Source: Bacteroidales bacterium
GTDB lineage: Bacteria; Bacteroidota; Bacteroidia; Bacteroidales; UBA932
DNA: 40,814 nucleotides
NCBI GenBank assembly: GCA_017548505.1
Contig: JAFYZX010000082.1
Coordinates: forward strand, 1-40,814
Direction: 5' to 3'
The notes beneath the pieces are model-generated. The model made no database searches and was not told the origin of the DNA. It saw nothing but the letters and a program-made list of their open reading frames with translations. Of this stretch, positions 6,472-14,696 are shown one piece after another (position 1 is the stretch's first letter; each line of letters begins with the position of its first letter). The translations under genes were made by a program, and so were the position numbers.

Positions 6472-9299
6472 TGGACGAGATTCAGGTAATAGGAGCAAGG
6501 GAACATAACCTCAAGGGTATAGACGTTTCGATTCCGCGGGGCAAGTTCGTGGTCATAACCGGACTTAGCGGAAGCGGTAAGTCCACCCTGGCCTTCGACA
6601 CCATCTACGCCGAGGGGCAGAGGCGCTATATGGAAACCCTTTCCGCATACGCCAGGCAGTTTATCGGCATACTGGAACGTCCGGCGGTAGAGAGCATTAC
6701 AGGCCTTAGCCCTATCATCGCGATCGAGCAGAAAACCACAGGCAGCAATCCCCGCTCGACCGTGGGAACCATCACGGAAATCTACGACTTCCTCCGTCTT
6801 CTCTACGCCAGGGCCTCAGACGCCTATTCTCCCGTCACCGGAAAGAAACTCGTCAAATATACCGCGGAGCAGATTTGCCAGCTCGTGATCTCCGAGTATG
6901 AAAATGAAAAATGCTACCTGCTCGCCCCACTTGTAATCGGACGCAAGGGCCATTACAAAGACCTGATGGACAGCCTGCTGAAAAAAGGATTCACGCAGGT
7001 GAGGATAGACGGGGAAATCCGGGAACTGGCGGATGTAAAGCCATTGGACCGTTACAAGATCCACTTCATAGAACTTGTGGTTGACAAGATTATCCCGGCC
7101 CAGAAAGACAGCAAAAGAATATACTCATCCATAAATACCGCTCTTGAGAGAGGCAAGGGGAGCATCGCGATAATCCGTCAGGGAAAGGAAGACGAAGCCC
7201 TCCGTTTTTTCTCCATGCATCTGATGGATGAAGACAGCGGGGAATCCCTTCCGGAACCTGCTCCGTTTACCTTCTCGTTCAACTCCCCGCAGGGAGCCTG
7301 CCCAAAATGCAAGGGGCTTGGCTACATCACACGCATAGATATGGAAAGAATCATTCCCGATTCTTCCAAAACCATAAACGGAGGTGGAATCGTTCCTATT
7401 GGAAAGTACAAGGATTCAGACACTTTCCGTATTCTGGAAGCAATGGCCAGAAAGTACGGATTCTCCCTCAACGCCCCTATCAGCAGCCTTCCGGAAGACG
7501 TTCTTAACATGATTCTCTACGGAACGCAGGAATTGTTCCGCGTGAGCCTTTCGGACGGAACCCTTCTGGCTTCATTCCCCGGAGCCGCCGCCAAACTCAA
7601 GGACGGAGAAGAGGAGGATGAGCCTCACGGCAAGAAGACTCTCAAGGAAAGGTTCATAGAGGAAATCCCTTGCCCGGAATGCGGTGAAACAAGGCTCAAG
7701 AAAGAAGCGCTGTATTTCAAGATAGACGGAAAGAACATCGCCGAGGTTGCCGCAATGGATGTTTCTTCCCTCAAGGAATGGATTGCCTCCCTTCCGGAAA
7801 AGCTGGATAACCGCCAGAAACTCATAGCAAGAGACATTCTCAAGGAACTTACGGACAGGGTTGGGTTCCTCAGCGCAGTTGGCCTGGACTACCTGTCTCT
7901 TGACAGGGCAACCGCAACCCTCAGCGGCGGGGAAAGCCAGAGAATCAGGCTCGCCACCCAGATCGGAAGCCGTCTTGTGAACGTGCTTTACATTCTGGAC
8001 GAGCCAAGCATAGGTCTCCACCAGAGAGATAACATAAAGCTAATCAATTCCCTCAAGAAGCTCCGCGATGAGGGCAACTCAGTTATGGTCGTGGAGCACG
8101 ACCTCGAAACAATGCTCAGCTGCGACCGCCTTATAGACCTTGGGCCCGGAGCGGGAAGCAAAGGCGGAGATCTTCTGCTGAACACCACGGTGGAAGAACT
8201 GAAGAAAATGCCGCTGGCAAAGGTCAAAAAACTGAGAAGCCTCACCGCCGAATACCTTAGGGGCATCCGCAAGATAGAAACCCCTGCACAAAGGCGGGAA
8301 GGCAACGGCAAGTTCCTTATTCTCAACGGAGCAAAGGGAAACAACCTCAAGGATGTAACCCTGAAGATTCCTCTGGGATGCCTGGTGGGAATCAGCGGAG
8401 TCAGCGGCAGCGGAAAATCATCCCTGATAAACCAGACACTGAAACCCGTCCTGACGAACCATTTCTACCGGTCTTCGGAAAGGGCGCTTCCATACTCCGG
8501 CATAGAAGGTCTCCAGAACATAGACAAGGTGATTGTTGTGGACCAGGCCCCTATAGGCCGCACCCCGAGATCCAATCCCGCAACCTACGTAAACGTATTC
8601 TCGGACATAAGGAAACTCTTCGAGAAAACTCCGGACGCCCAGATAAGGGGCTTCAAGGCCGGCAGGTTCTCCTTCAACATAAAAGGCGGAAGATGCGAGG
8701 TGTGCAAAGGAGCCGGCGTTGAGACCATCGAGATGCACTATCTCCCGAGCGTCTATGTAACCTGCAAGGAATGCCGCGGAAAGCGCTACAACGCAGAAAC
8801 CCTGGAAGTCAAATACAAGGGAAAGAATATCAACGATGTGCTGGAAATGACTATATCCGAAGCCGTGGATTTCTTCTCACATATTCCTTCCATTTACCAG
8901 AGGCTCAAGGCGATGGAAGACGTGGGCCTTGGCTATGTCAAACTCGGGCAGCCGTCCACTACCCTCAGCGGAGGAGAAAGCCAGAGGGTGAAGCTCGCCG
9001 CAGAACTCTCCAGGAAAGATACCGGCAGTTCCATCTTCCTTCTGGACGAGCCCACCACCGGCCTCCACTTCGAGGATATAAAGGTTCTGCTGGGCGTGCT
9101 TCAGAAGATTGTGGACAAAGGCAACACCGTGGTGATAATAGAGCACAACCTGGATGTCCTCAAGAGCGTGGACTATCTCATCGACATGGGTCCGGACGGA
9201 GGACAGGGCGGGGGCAGGATAATCGCCGAGGGAACTCCGGAAAAAGTATCGGAAGACAGTGGCAGCGTAACCGGAAAATATCTTAAATTAGTACTTTGA
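6471..9299 (+). CDS. uvrA: Excinuclease ABC subunit A
   Basis: UvrA is the damage-sensing ATPase of nucleotide excision repair, acting with UvrB and UvrC. The 942-residue product has the full layout. It has a first Walker A (GLSGSGKST, about residue 33), a zinc-binding pair CPKCKGLGY and CPECGETRL, and a first ABC signature LSGGESQRIRLA with the D-loop ILDEPSIGLH. It then has a second Walker A (GVSGSGKSS, about 644), a zinc module CEVCKGAG...CKECRGKRY, and a second signature LSGGESQRVKLA with LLDEPTTGLHFEDI. The length is standard and nothing is missing. It is one base-overlapped with the hydrolase upstream and 4 bases from the kinase downstream. Confidence 0.98.
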   Translation: MDEIQVIGAREHNLKGIDVSIPRGKFVVITGLSGSGKSTLAFDTIYAEGQRRYMETLSAYARQFIGILERPAVESITGLSPIIAIEQKTTGSNPRSTVGTITEIYDFLRLLYARASDAYSPVTGKKLVKYTAEQICQLVISEYENEKCYLLAPLVIGRKGHYKDLMDSLLKKGFTQVRIDGEIRELADVKPLDRYKIHFIELVVDKIIPAQKDSKRIYSSINTALERGKGSIAIIRQGKEDEALRFFSMHLMDEDSGESLPEPAPFTFSFNSPQGACPKCKGLGYITRIDMERIIPDSSKTINGGGIVPIGKYKDSDTFRILEAMARKYGFSLNAPISSLPEDVLNMILYGTQELFRVSLSDGTLLASFPGAAAKLKDGEEEDEPHGKKTLKERFIEEIPCPECGETRLKKEALYFKIDGKNIAEVAAMDVSSLKEWIASLPEKLDNRQKLIARDILKELTDRVGFLSAVGLDYLSLDRATATLSGGESQRIRLATQIGSRLVNVLYILDEPSIGLHQRDNIKLINSLKKLRDEGNSVMVVEHDLETMLSCDRLIDLGPGAGSKGGDLLLNTTVEELKKMPLAKVKKLRSLTAEYLRGIRKIETPAQRREGNGKFLILNGAKGNNLKDVTLKIPLGCLVGISGVSGSGKSSLINQTLKPVLTNHFYRSSERALPYSGIEGLQNIDKVIVVDQAPIGRTPRSNPATYVNVFSDIRKLFEKTPDAQIRGFKAGRFSFNIKGGRCEVCKGAGVETIEMHYLPSVYVTCKECRGKRYNAETLEVKYKGKNINDVLEMTISEAVDFFSHIPSIYQRLKAMEDVGLGYVKLGQPSTTLSGGESQRVKLAAELSRKDTGSSIFLLDEPTTGLHFEDIKVLLGVLQKIVDKGNTVVIIEHNLDVLKSVDYLIDMGPDGGQGGGRIIAEGTPEKVSEDSGSVTGKYLKLVL

Positions 9300-9303
9300 A
9301 ATT

Positions 9304-10995
9304 ATGGAAAAGATAAGATTATACTGCACCAACAACAAGCAATACTACGAGGTGGAGCCGCGCACTACCCTCAAGCAGCTGCTCCAAACTGTGGAAAACG
9401 ACTGGGAGGGGATGGAGGTGCTGGCCGCATACGTGAACCACGACCTTAAGGAACTTGGCTTCGAGCTTCTGTTTGCCTCAACGGTACATTTTGTAACCTA
9501 TAGGGATGCTGACGGAAGACGGTGCTATAGCCGTTCTCTCAACTTCCTGTGCCAAAAGGTAATAGGAGAGCTCTTCCCGGACCGCACCCTGTGTATGGAC
9601 TATCACCTTCCTAACGGGCAGTACGGAGAACTCAGGACAAGAGCCGACTTCACCAAGACAGTTCCGATGACGGAAGAAGAACTCGGCGCCGTAAAGAAGA
9701 GGATGTGGGAACTTGTAAAGCAAGACCTTCCTTTCGTAAAGTCCAAAAGGACCAATTCCTCAGCCTCCTCACTTTTCCGCTCACACGGGCAGGAATCCAA
9801 GGCCCAGCTCGTTGAGAATATGGGAGAGTATTTTGTAACTCTTTATTATCTCGATGGTTACGGGGATTATTTCTATGGGCCGCTGGTATATTCCACAGGT
9901 CAGCTGGACCGCTGGAGCATAAAGCTCTACAGCGAGGGATTCTGCCTGCAGTCTCCTGAACCGAAACCGCCTTACGACCTTCCTCCGCAGTTCTACCAGA
10001 AAAAGCTGGCGGAAATCTTCGAGGAGTACAGCAACTGGTGCAACGTTATCGGGGCAAGGGATATCGCATCCATCAACCAGGCTATAGAAAACGGGCAGGG
10101 ACCTCTTGGAATCTCCCTTGCAGAAGCCCTTCACGAGAGGAAGTATTCCCTGATAGCTGACAAGATCAAGGAAAGGAGCCCGGACGTGAAACTGGTACTC
10201 ATAGCCGGCCCTTCTTCAAGCGGCAAAACCACCACGTCCAAGAGAATTGCAATGCAGATGAAAGTGCTGGGTTTCAACCCGGTGGTTGTGGCAATGGACA
10301 ACTATTTCGTGGACAGGGAACTCACCCCGAGGGACGAGAAGGGAGACTATGACTTCGAGAGTGTTTACGCCCTCAACCTGGATATGCTCAACGATCATCT
10401 GAACAAGCTGATGAGGGGAGAGGAAGTCACGCTTCCGACTTTCAACTTCACTACAGGCAAGTGCACTCTGGACGGCCAGACTATAAGGATGCACAAGGAT
10501 GACGTGCTGATTATGGAAGGCATTCACGCGCTGAATCCTGTCCTTACGGAAAAAATTGCTGACGAAAGGAAGTTCAAGGTTTACGCTTCCACGCTGACTT
10601 CCCTTTCCATCGACGAAAACAACTATATATCCACCACTGACAACCGTATGCTCCGCAGAATGGTAAGGGACAACTACTTCCGCGGATACAGCGCAGAGGA
10701 TACCATCAACCGCTGGCCAAGCGTGATAGCCGGAGAAAGGAAAAACATTTTCCCGTACCAGGAAAATGCGGACATAATGTTCAATTCATTCCTGCTGTAC
10801 GAGCTCCCGATGCTGAAATACTATGTGGAACCTCTCCTTAGAAGAATCACTCCAATGAGCAAGGCATATTCGGAAAGCCTGAGACTGATAAACTTCCTGA
10901 GCAGAATCATTTCCCTTGGACCGGAAGAGCAGAAAGCCATCCCTCCAACATCCGTTATGAGAGAATTCATCGGCGGCAGCGTGTTCAAGTATTGA
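9304..10995 (+). CDS. Uridine kinase-like nucleoside kinase with N-terminal TGS-type domain
   Basis: The 563-residue product joins a TGS/threonyl-tRNA synthetase-like N-terminal half (about 1-200) to a C-terminal PRK/uridine kinase domain. The P-loop is GPSSSGKTTTSKR at about 302-314. It is followed by MDNYFVDRELTPRDEKGDYDFES and the VLIMEGIHALNP segment typical of uridine kinases. The expected reaction is ATP-dependent phosphorylation of a nucleoside such as uridine or cytidine. The N-terminal part resembles the regulatory region of ThrRS without aminoacylation motifs, so an RNA- or ligand-sensing role is possible but unproven. The fusion is widespread in Bacteroidota and Firmicutes. It starts 4 bases after uvrA. 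Confidence 0.88.
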   Translation: MEKIRLYCTNNKQYYEVEPRTTLKQLLQTVENDWEGMEVLAAYVNHDLKELGFELLFASTVHFVTYRDADGRRCYSRSLNFLCQKVIGELFPDRTLCMDYHLPNGQYGELRTRADFTKTVPMTEEELGAVKKRMWELVKQDLPFVKSKRTNSSASSLFRSHGQESKAQLVENMGEYFVTLYYLDGYGDYFYGPLVYSTGQLDRWSIKLYSEGFCLQSPEPKPPYDLPPQFYQKKLAEIFEEYSNWCNVIGARDIASINQAIENGQGPLGISLAEALHERKYSLIADKIKERSPDVKLVLIAGPSSSGKTTTSKRIAMQMKVLGFNPVVVAMDNYFVDRELTPRDEKGDYDFESVYALNLDMLNDHLNKLMRGEEVTLPTFNFTTGKCTLDGQTIRMHKDDVLIMEGIHALNPVLTEKIADERKFKVYASTLTSLSIDENNYISTTDNRMLRRMVRDNYFRGYSAEDTINRWPSVIAGERKNIFPYQENADIMFNSFLLYELPMLKYYVEPLLRRITPMSKAYSESLRLINFLSRIISLGPEEQKAIPPTSVMREFIGGSVFKY

Positions 10996-11017
10996 CAAAC
11001 TTTTAAAAACAGATTAT

Positions 11018-11638
11018 ATGAAAAAGATCCTTTCTATCGTAGCATCCGTATTCCTGCTCGCAGGATGCGGCGCAATGGGCGGAGATACCGGAAATGTTCT
11101 GGGATCCATCATCGGGGCTCTCGGCAACGAGAACACCATCACCTCTCTGGCTGACCTTGTTATCGGAAAGGTAAGGATTGACCAGAGCCAGCTCATCGGC
11201 ACCTGGAAGTATCATTCCCCTTCCTGCGCATTCACCAGCGAGAACCTTCTTGCAAAGGCCGGCGGAGCTGCCGTGGCGGCACAGATCAAGACTAAGCTGG
11301 AGCCTACTTTCCAGCAGGTGGGAGTAAATGCCAGCAACACTTACTTTACCTTTACACAGGACAACCAGTTCCAGGCAAAAATCAACGGCATTCCTTGGAA
11401 CGGAACCTACACTTACGACCCTGATACAGGAACCCTTAAGATGAAGAGCCTCCTGCTCTCAAGCACGGCATTCATCACCCGTTCCACCAGAGGCCTCAAC
11501 CTCAACTTCGAGAGCAAGAAACTGCTGAACATCCTCCAGGTTGCAGGAGCAATGAGCGGCAACGCCAACCTCCAGACAATCACGGACCTCAGCAAGAACT
11601 ACGACGGAGTCCGCCTGGGATTTGAGATGTACAAATAA
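11018..11638 (+). CDS. DUF4923 family lipoprotein
   Basis: The 206-residue product has a lipoprotein signal (MKKILSIVASVFLLAGCG, lipobox LAGC with Cys at residue 17), so it should be lipid-anchored in the envelope. The mature part has the pattern I associate with DUF4923 of Bacteroidales: a GTWKYHSPSCAFTSENLLAKAGG segment, then TYFTFTQDNQFQAKINGIPWNGTYTYDPDTGTLKM, and a C-terminal LSKNYDGVRLGFEMYK. It looks like a small beta-rich fold similar to lipocalin-type stress lipoproteins. No function is known to me. It lies 22 bases after the kinase and ends in a good intrinsic terminator. Confidence 0.8.
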   Translation: MKKILSIVASVFLLAGCGAMGGDTGNVLGSIIGALGNENTITSLADLVIGKVRIDQSQLIGTWKYHSPSCAFTSENLLAKAGGAAVAAQIKTKLEPTFQQVGVNASNTYFTFTQDNQFQAKINGIPWNGTYTYDPDTGTLKMKSLLLSSTAFITRSTRGLNLNFESKKLLNILQVAGAMSGNANLQTITDLSKNYDGVRLGFEMYK

Positions 11639-11657
11639 CAGGAAAGGAAAGATTGTC

Positions 11658-11698
11658 AAAGCCGGTATCAGCCCTTGAGGATGATGCCGGTTTTCTTT
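11658..11698 (+). terminator. Rho-independent terminator of the uvrA-kinase-DUF4923 run
   Basis: CCGGTATCA (11662-11670) pairs with TGATGCCGG (11682-11690) with a single G-T wobble across an 11-base loop. The stem can be extended by A-T pairs and is followed by TTTTCTTT. It serves the plus-strand transcript. The stop and last codons of the convergent response regulator gene (from 11668) lie inside the hairpin. Confidence 0.8.
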
Positions 11699-12336
11699 AT
11701 TATCTCGATAGAGACATCAGGGTCCGCCTTGAGAGCTCCGCGGAGCTTGTCTATCTGGACATCCAGGTTGTGGGAGATGCTGTCGTTGTCGTAGTCTCCC
11801 CAGATGGTACCCTGGATTTTCTTGCGGTCAACGCATTTTCCCATCTCGCGGCAGAGCATTTCCAGCACCTTGGCACCTGTCGGGGTTACGCGGATTTCCT
11901 CATCGCCGAGAATGAGCCTTCTGGCTGAAGTGTCAAAGGTGAACCTGCCGATTCTGTATGTGTTCTCCGATTGGGTGCCGATGCCTTTCTGCTGAAGCAG
12001 AGACTTGATGTTAAGATCCAGCTGCTGAACGTTGAACGGCTTTTTCAGATACATGTTGGCGCCGCTCTGCTTGAGGAACTCCATCTTGCCGGTAAGGACT
12101 ATGATCGGGATATCGTTCTTGGTTTCCCTTATCTTTTCTATCATCGTGTTGCCGTCCATCCCGTCCCCCATTTCAAGATCGGAGACAATTATGTCAGGAC
12201 GGAAAGCGGCAATGGCCTTGAGGCCTTCCTTGCCGTCCACGGCGGTTTCCACGGTGTAGTCTCCCTGCTTTTCCAGCTTCCTCTTGATCAGGAAACTCAG
12301 GTTGGTGTCGTCTTCTACAATAAGCAGTCTTATCAT
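11668..12336 (-). CDS. OmpR/PhoB-family response regulator
   Basis: The 222-residue product has a receiver domain (acidic pair E8-D9-D10, phospho-acceptor Asp53 in IIVSDLEM, Thr82, Lys in YLKKPF near 99) and a winged-helix DNA-binding domain from about 127 (YRIGRFTFDTSARRLILGDEEIRVTP...). It sits 2 bases behind the histidine kinase gene and is surely its partner. Two details are unusual. The beta4-alpha4 region reads LTGKMEFLKQSGANMYLKKPF, about six residues shorter than usual and without the conserved GADDY Asp. The C-terminus ends TGIILKG rather than the common G-x-G-Y wing. It resembles the RprY group of Bacteroides, but I would not name it so on this evidence. Confidence 0.9.
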   Translation of the reverse strand: MIRLLIVEDDTNLSFLIKRKLEKQGDYTVETAVDGKEGLKAIAAFRPDIIVSDLEMGDGMDGNTMIEKIRETKNDIPIIVLTGKMEFLKQSGANMYLKKPFNVQQLDLNIKSLLQQKGIGTQSENTYRIGRFTFDTSARRLILGDEEIRVTPTGAKVLEMLCREMGKCVDRKKIQGTIWGDYDNDSISHNLDVQIDKLRGALKADPDVSIEIIKKTGIILKG

Positions 12337-12338
12337 AA

Positions 12339-13625
12339 TCAGTCTGTTATATCATATTGCCTTTTGGAAGGGAATCCCAGGAGGACTTCCGTAAACAGGC
12401 CAATCTGGCTATCTATCTTTACATAGCCACCAAAGAATTTCATCAGTTGGTAAACATAATTAAGACCTATTCCATGGCCGGAAATACCCACCGTATTCTC
12501 TCCCCTTTCAAACTTTTTGAACAGGCGCTTTGAAGTCTCTTGAGAGAGGCCGGACCCGTTGTCTTTCAACCTGATTTCCGTGATTTTCCCTTTCCTTACG
12601 CTGCGCACAGAAATCTTCACGCTTTGTCCGGAATACTTTATGGAATTGTCTATCAGGTTGTCTATTATCTCTGTAAGATACAGGCGGTCTGCAATGAGCC
12701 ATTTCTCCTGAGAAAGATCTGCAGAGAACATAACCTCCTTCTTGGCCGTAGGGTAAAGAGCCTCAAGTCTTGCACGCACACCTGTGAAAAACTCCTCCAG
12801 ATCTATCTTCTCATAGACGAACTTGAGTTTCTTGTTGTCCACCTTGGCTACGTTTATGACCTTCTCGCAGATACGGTTCAGATGGCTGCACTCATCGTCA
12901 AGAATCTTAAGCTGTTCAGCCGTTTCCGGATCAGAAGTTATCGCAGGATTATCCTTGAAGTCCTCGGCGATTATCATGATGGAAGACAGCGGAGTCTTCA
13001 TATCGTGAATCATCGCGTATGTATGGTCCTTTCTCAAGTTGTTTATGAAGGTTACCTTGCCCAGGGTGCGGATCATTTTCCACAGGCACCAGATAACAAA
13101 CAGAGCTATCAGCAGCGAGAAGATTATCAGCATCTTCAGCGACGGGAGAATCGCGCTGTAAGGATTGGTAATTTCCGCAGCCACTCCCCTTGAAAGGTCA
13201 GAAGATACCGGAACGACGTGCGTTATCATCGATGAGAATGTTGTCTTCTCCATTACCGGATCGCTGAGGAAATCATCTGCAGTGTGGTAGAAGTTGGTGT
13301 CATTCTGGGTTTCGAATACCTTGAAACTGAGGTTCTGAAGATCCTTCTCTGCCAGATTTTCGGCAAAGGCGGTACGCAGGCTGTCCAGATTTATGGCGCT
13401 GCCGTTCATCTCAAGATAATCCCGGATTCCCACAAGCGCACCTGTTGTGTCTATCTTGGAGAACCTTGCCAGAGATTCCTGCTCTACGGCATCGCGGAAG
13501 CATTCGTCCACAGTAACATAAAGGTTCTTTTCCAGGGAGTTGTAAACCTTCAAGAGCAAAACCCACTGCAGCGGAAGCAAGGCAACCGCAGCGGCAACGG
13601 CAAGTATCTTGAAGTAGAGTTTCAT
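12339..13625 (-). CDS. Membrane sensor histidine kinase
   Basis: The 428-residue product has two membrane helices (about 6-26 and 164-184) flanking a periplasmic sensor region of about 135 residues. It then has a classical kinase core: H-box YAMIHDMKTPLSSI with His207, N-box EIIDNLIDNSIKYS (about 319-332), G1 box LKDNGSGLS (354-361), F-box LFKKFERG, and G2 box GISGHGIGLNYV (380-391). It autophosphorylates and passes phosphate to the regulator encoded 2 bases downstream. The sensor domain has no motif I recognise, so the signal is unknown. It is preceded by a PfkB kinase gene with only 3 bases between, so the three are probably one transcript. Architecture is like RprX of Bacteroides. Confidence 0.93.
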   Translation of the reverse strand: MKLYFKILAVAAAVALLPLQWVLLLKVYNSLEKNLYVTVDECFRDAVEQESLARFSKIDTTGALVGIRDYLEMNGSAINLDSLRTAFAENLAEKDLQNLSFKVFETQNDTNFYHTADDFLSDPVMEKTTFSSMITHVVPVSSDLSRGVAAEITNPYSAILPSLKMLIIFSLLIALFVIWCLWKMIRTLGKVTFINNLRKDHTYAMIHDMKTPLSSIMIIAEDFKDNPAITSDPETAEQLKILDDECSHLNRICEKVINVAKVDNKKLKFVYEKIDLEEFFTGVRARLEALYPTAKKEVMFSADLSQEKWLIADRLYLTEIIDNLIDNSIKYSGQSVKISVRSVRKGKITEIRLKDNGSGLSQETSKRLFKKFERGENTVGISGHGIGLNYVYQLMKFFGGYVKIDSQIGLFTEVLLGFPSKRQYDITD

Positions 13626-13628
13626 CCC

Positions 13629-14618
13629 TTATCCCTCGCTTATGATTTCAGCAACTTTTGCAGTTACTTCTTCCCAGGCGGTATCGCTGAGCTTGGAGCC
13701 TATGACCTCCACTATTCTGGAAGAAACGTAAGACCCGATTTTCCCGCAGATTTCCAGCTCAAGCCCTCTTGCATATCCATACAGGAATCCGGCGGCGAAA
13801 AGGTCTCCGGCTCCGGTTGCATCTATTGCTTTTGCGGGGAACGGAGCGATGCGGAATTTTTCGTCTCCGCTCTTGACATAAGATCCCTGCGCCCCTATCT
13901 TCACCACAGCGATTTCGCAAACCTTTGCAATATCATCCAGGGCCTCTTCCGGAGCCTTGTGGGTAAAGGCCTTGGCCTCGCTCTCGTTTGCAAAGACAAT
14001 GTCCACGAAGTTTTCGACTATATCGTGGAGAAAATCGTAGTTGCTTTCAACGACATTGTAGCTGGCAAGATCTATTGAAATGGTCATTCCAAGCTTCTTT
14101 CCAATCTCCGCGGCACGGCGTACAAGTTCCTGGCTCTGAACCAGGTAGCCCTCTATGTGCAGCATATCGTATCCCTGGAAGAATTCTTCTTTCAGGTCAT
14201 CCGCGGACAGTTCCAGCGCCGCTCCCATATAGTCCGCAAAGGTGCGCTCGGCATTCGGGGGGGTTATGAAAACCATCGCCCTTCCGCTGCGCTTTTCTCC
14301 GGTGAGAAGATGCGGGGTGATGCCGTTTTTCACCTGGCCCTGGCGGAAAAGAAAGCCAAGGTCATCGTCGCCGACCTTTCCAATGAATCCGCTCTTCATT
14401 CCCAGTAGAGCCGTACCTGTTATTGTATTGGCACAGCTTCCACCCGGAATGATTTGAAGGTCATGGGCCTTCAGTTCTTCCCAGATTGTCTGTGCGGTTT
14501 TGCTGTCCACCCACTGCATGCTGCCCGCCGGAAGGTTGTATTTGGCCAGAAGACTAGTGTCCGGCATCACTGCCAGCACATCCGTAAGGGCGTTGCCGAT
14601 TCCTATGATAGATTTCAT
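13629..14618 (-). CDS. PfkB-family carbohydrate/adenosine kinase
   Basis: The 329-residue product begins MKSIIGIGNALTDVLAVMPD. It has the PfkB N-terminal signature region IIPGGSCANTITGTALLGMKSGFIGKVGDDDLG and the C-terminal signature D-A-T-G-A-G-D-L-F-A-A-G-F, whose second Asp is the catalytic base. This subfamily is usually labelled adenosine kinase in Bacteroidota, which would make AMP from adenosine; a sugar substrate cannot be excluded. The frame is open to 14960, but the ATG at 14618 gives the correct family start and sits about 24 bases after a TACCTTTG -7 box (14642-14649). It is the first gene of the unit with the two-component system. Confidence 0.9.
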   Translation of the reverse strand: MKSIIGIGNALTDVLAVMPDTSLLAKYNLPAGSMQWVDSKTAQTIWEELKAHDLQIIPGGSCANTITGTALLGMKSGFIGKVGDDDLGFLFRQGQVKNGITPHLLTGEKRSGRAMVFITPPNAERTFADYMGAALELSADDLKEEFFQGYDMLHIEGYLVQSQELVRRAAEIGKKLGMTISIDLASYNVVESNYDFLHDIVENFVDIVFANESEAKAFTHKAPEEALDDIAKVCEIAVVKIGAQGSYVKSGDEKFRIAPFPAKAIDATGAGDLFAAGFLYGYARGLELEICGKIGSYVSSRIVEVIGSKLSDTAWEEVTAKVAEIISEG

Positions 14619-14641
14619 TCTTCCGAATATTTGCTCATTTA

Positions 14642-14671
14642 CAAAGGTATCATTTATTTTGCGTAAATTTG
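14642..14671. promoter_or_regulatory. Divergent promoter elements: adenosine kinase-like gene (-) and flippase-like gene (+)
   Basis: TACCTTTG on the minus strand (14642-14649) and TAAATTTG on the plus strand (14664-14671) both match the Bacteroidetes -7 consensus and face their respective genes at 24 and 25 bases from the start codons. No ideal -33 boxes were found for either. Confidence 0.5.
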
Positions 14672-14696
14672 TTCTCGTTCCCAAAAAAGAGTATTT

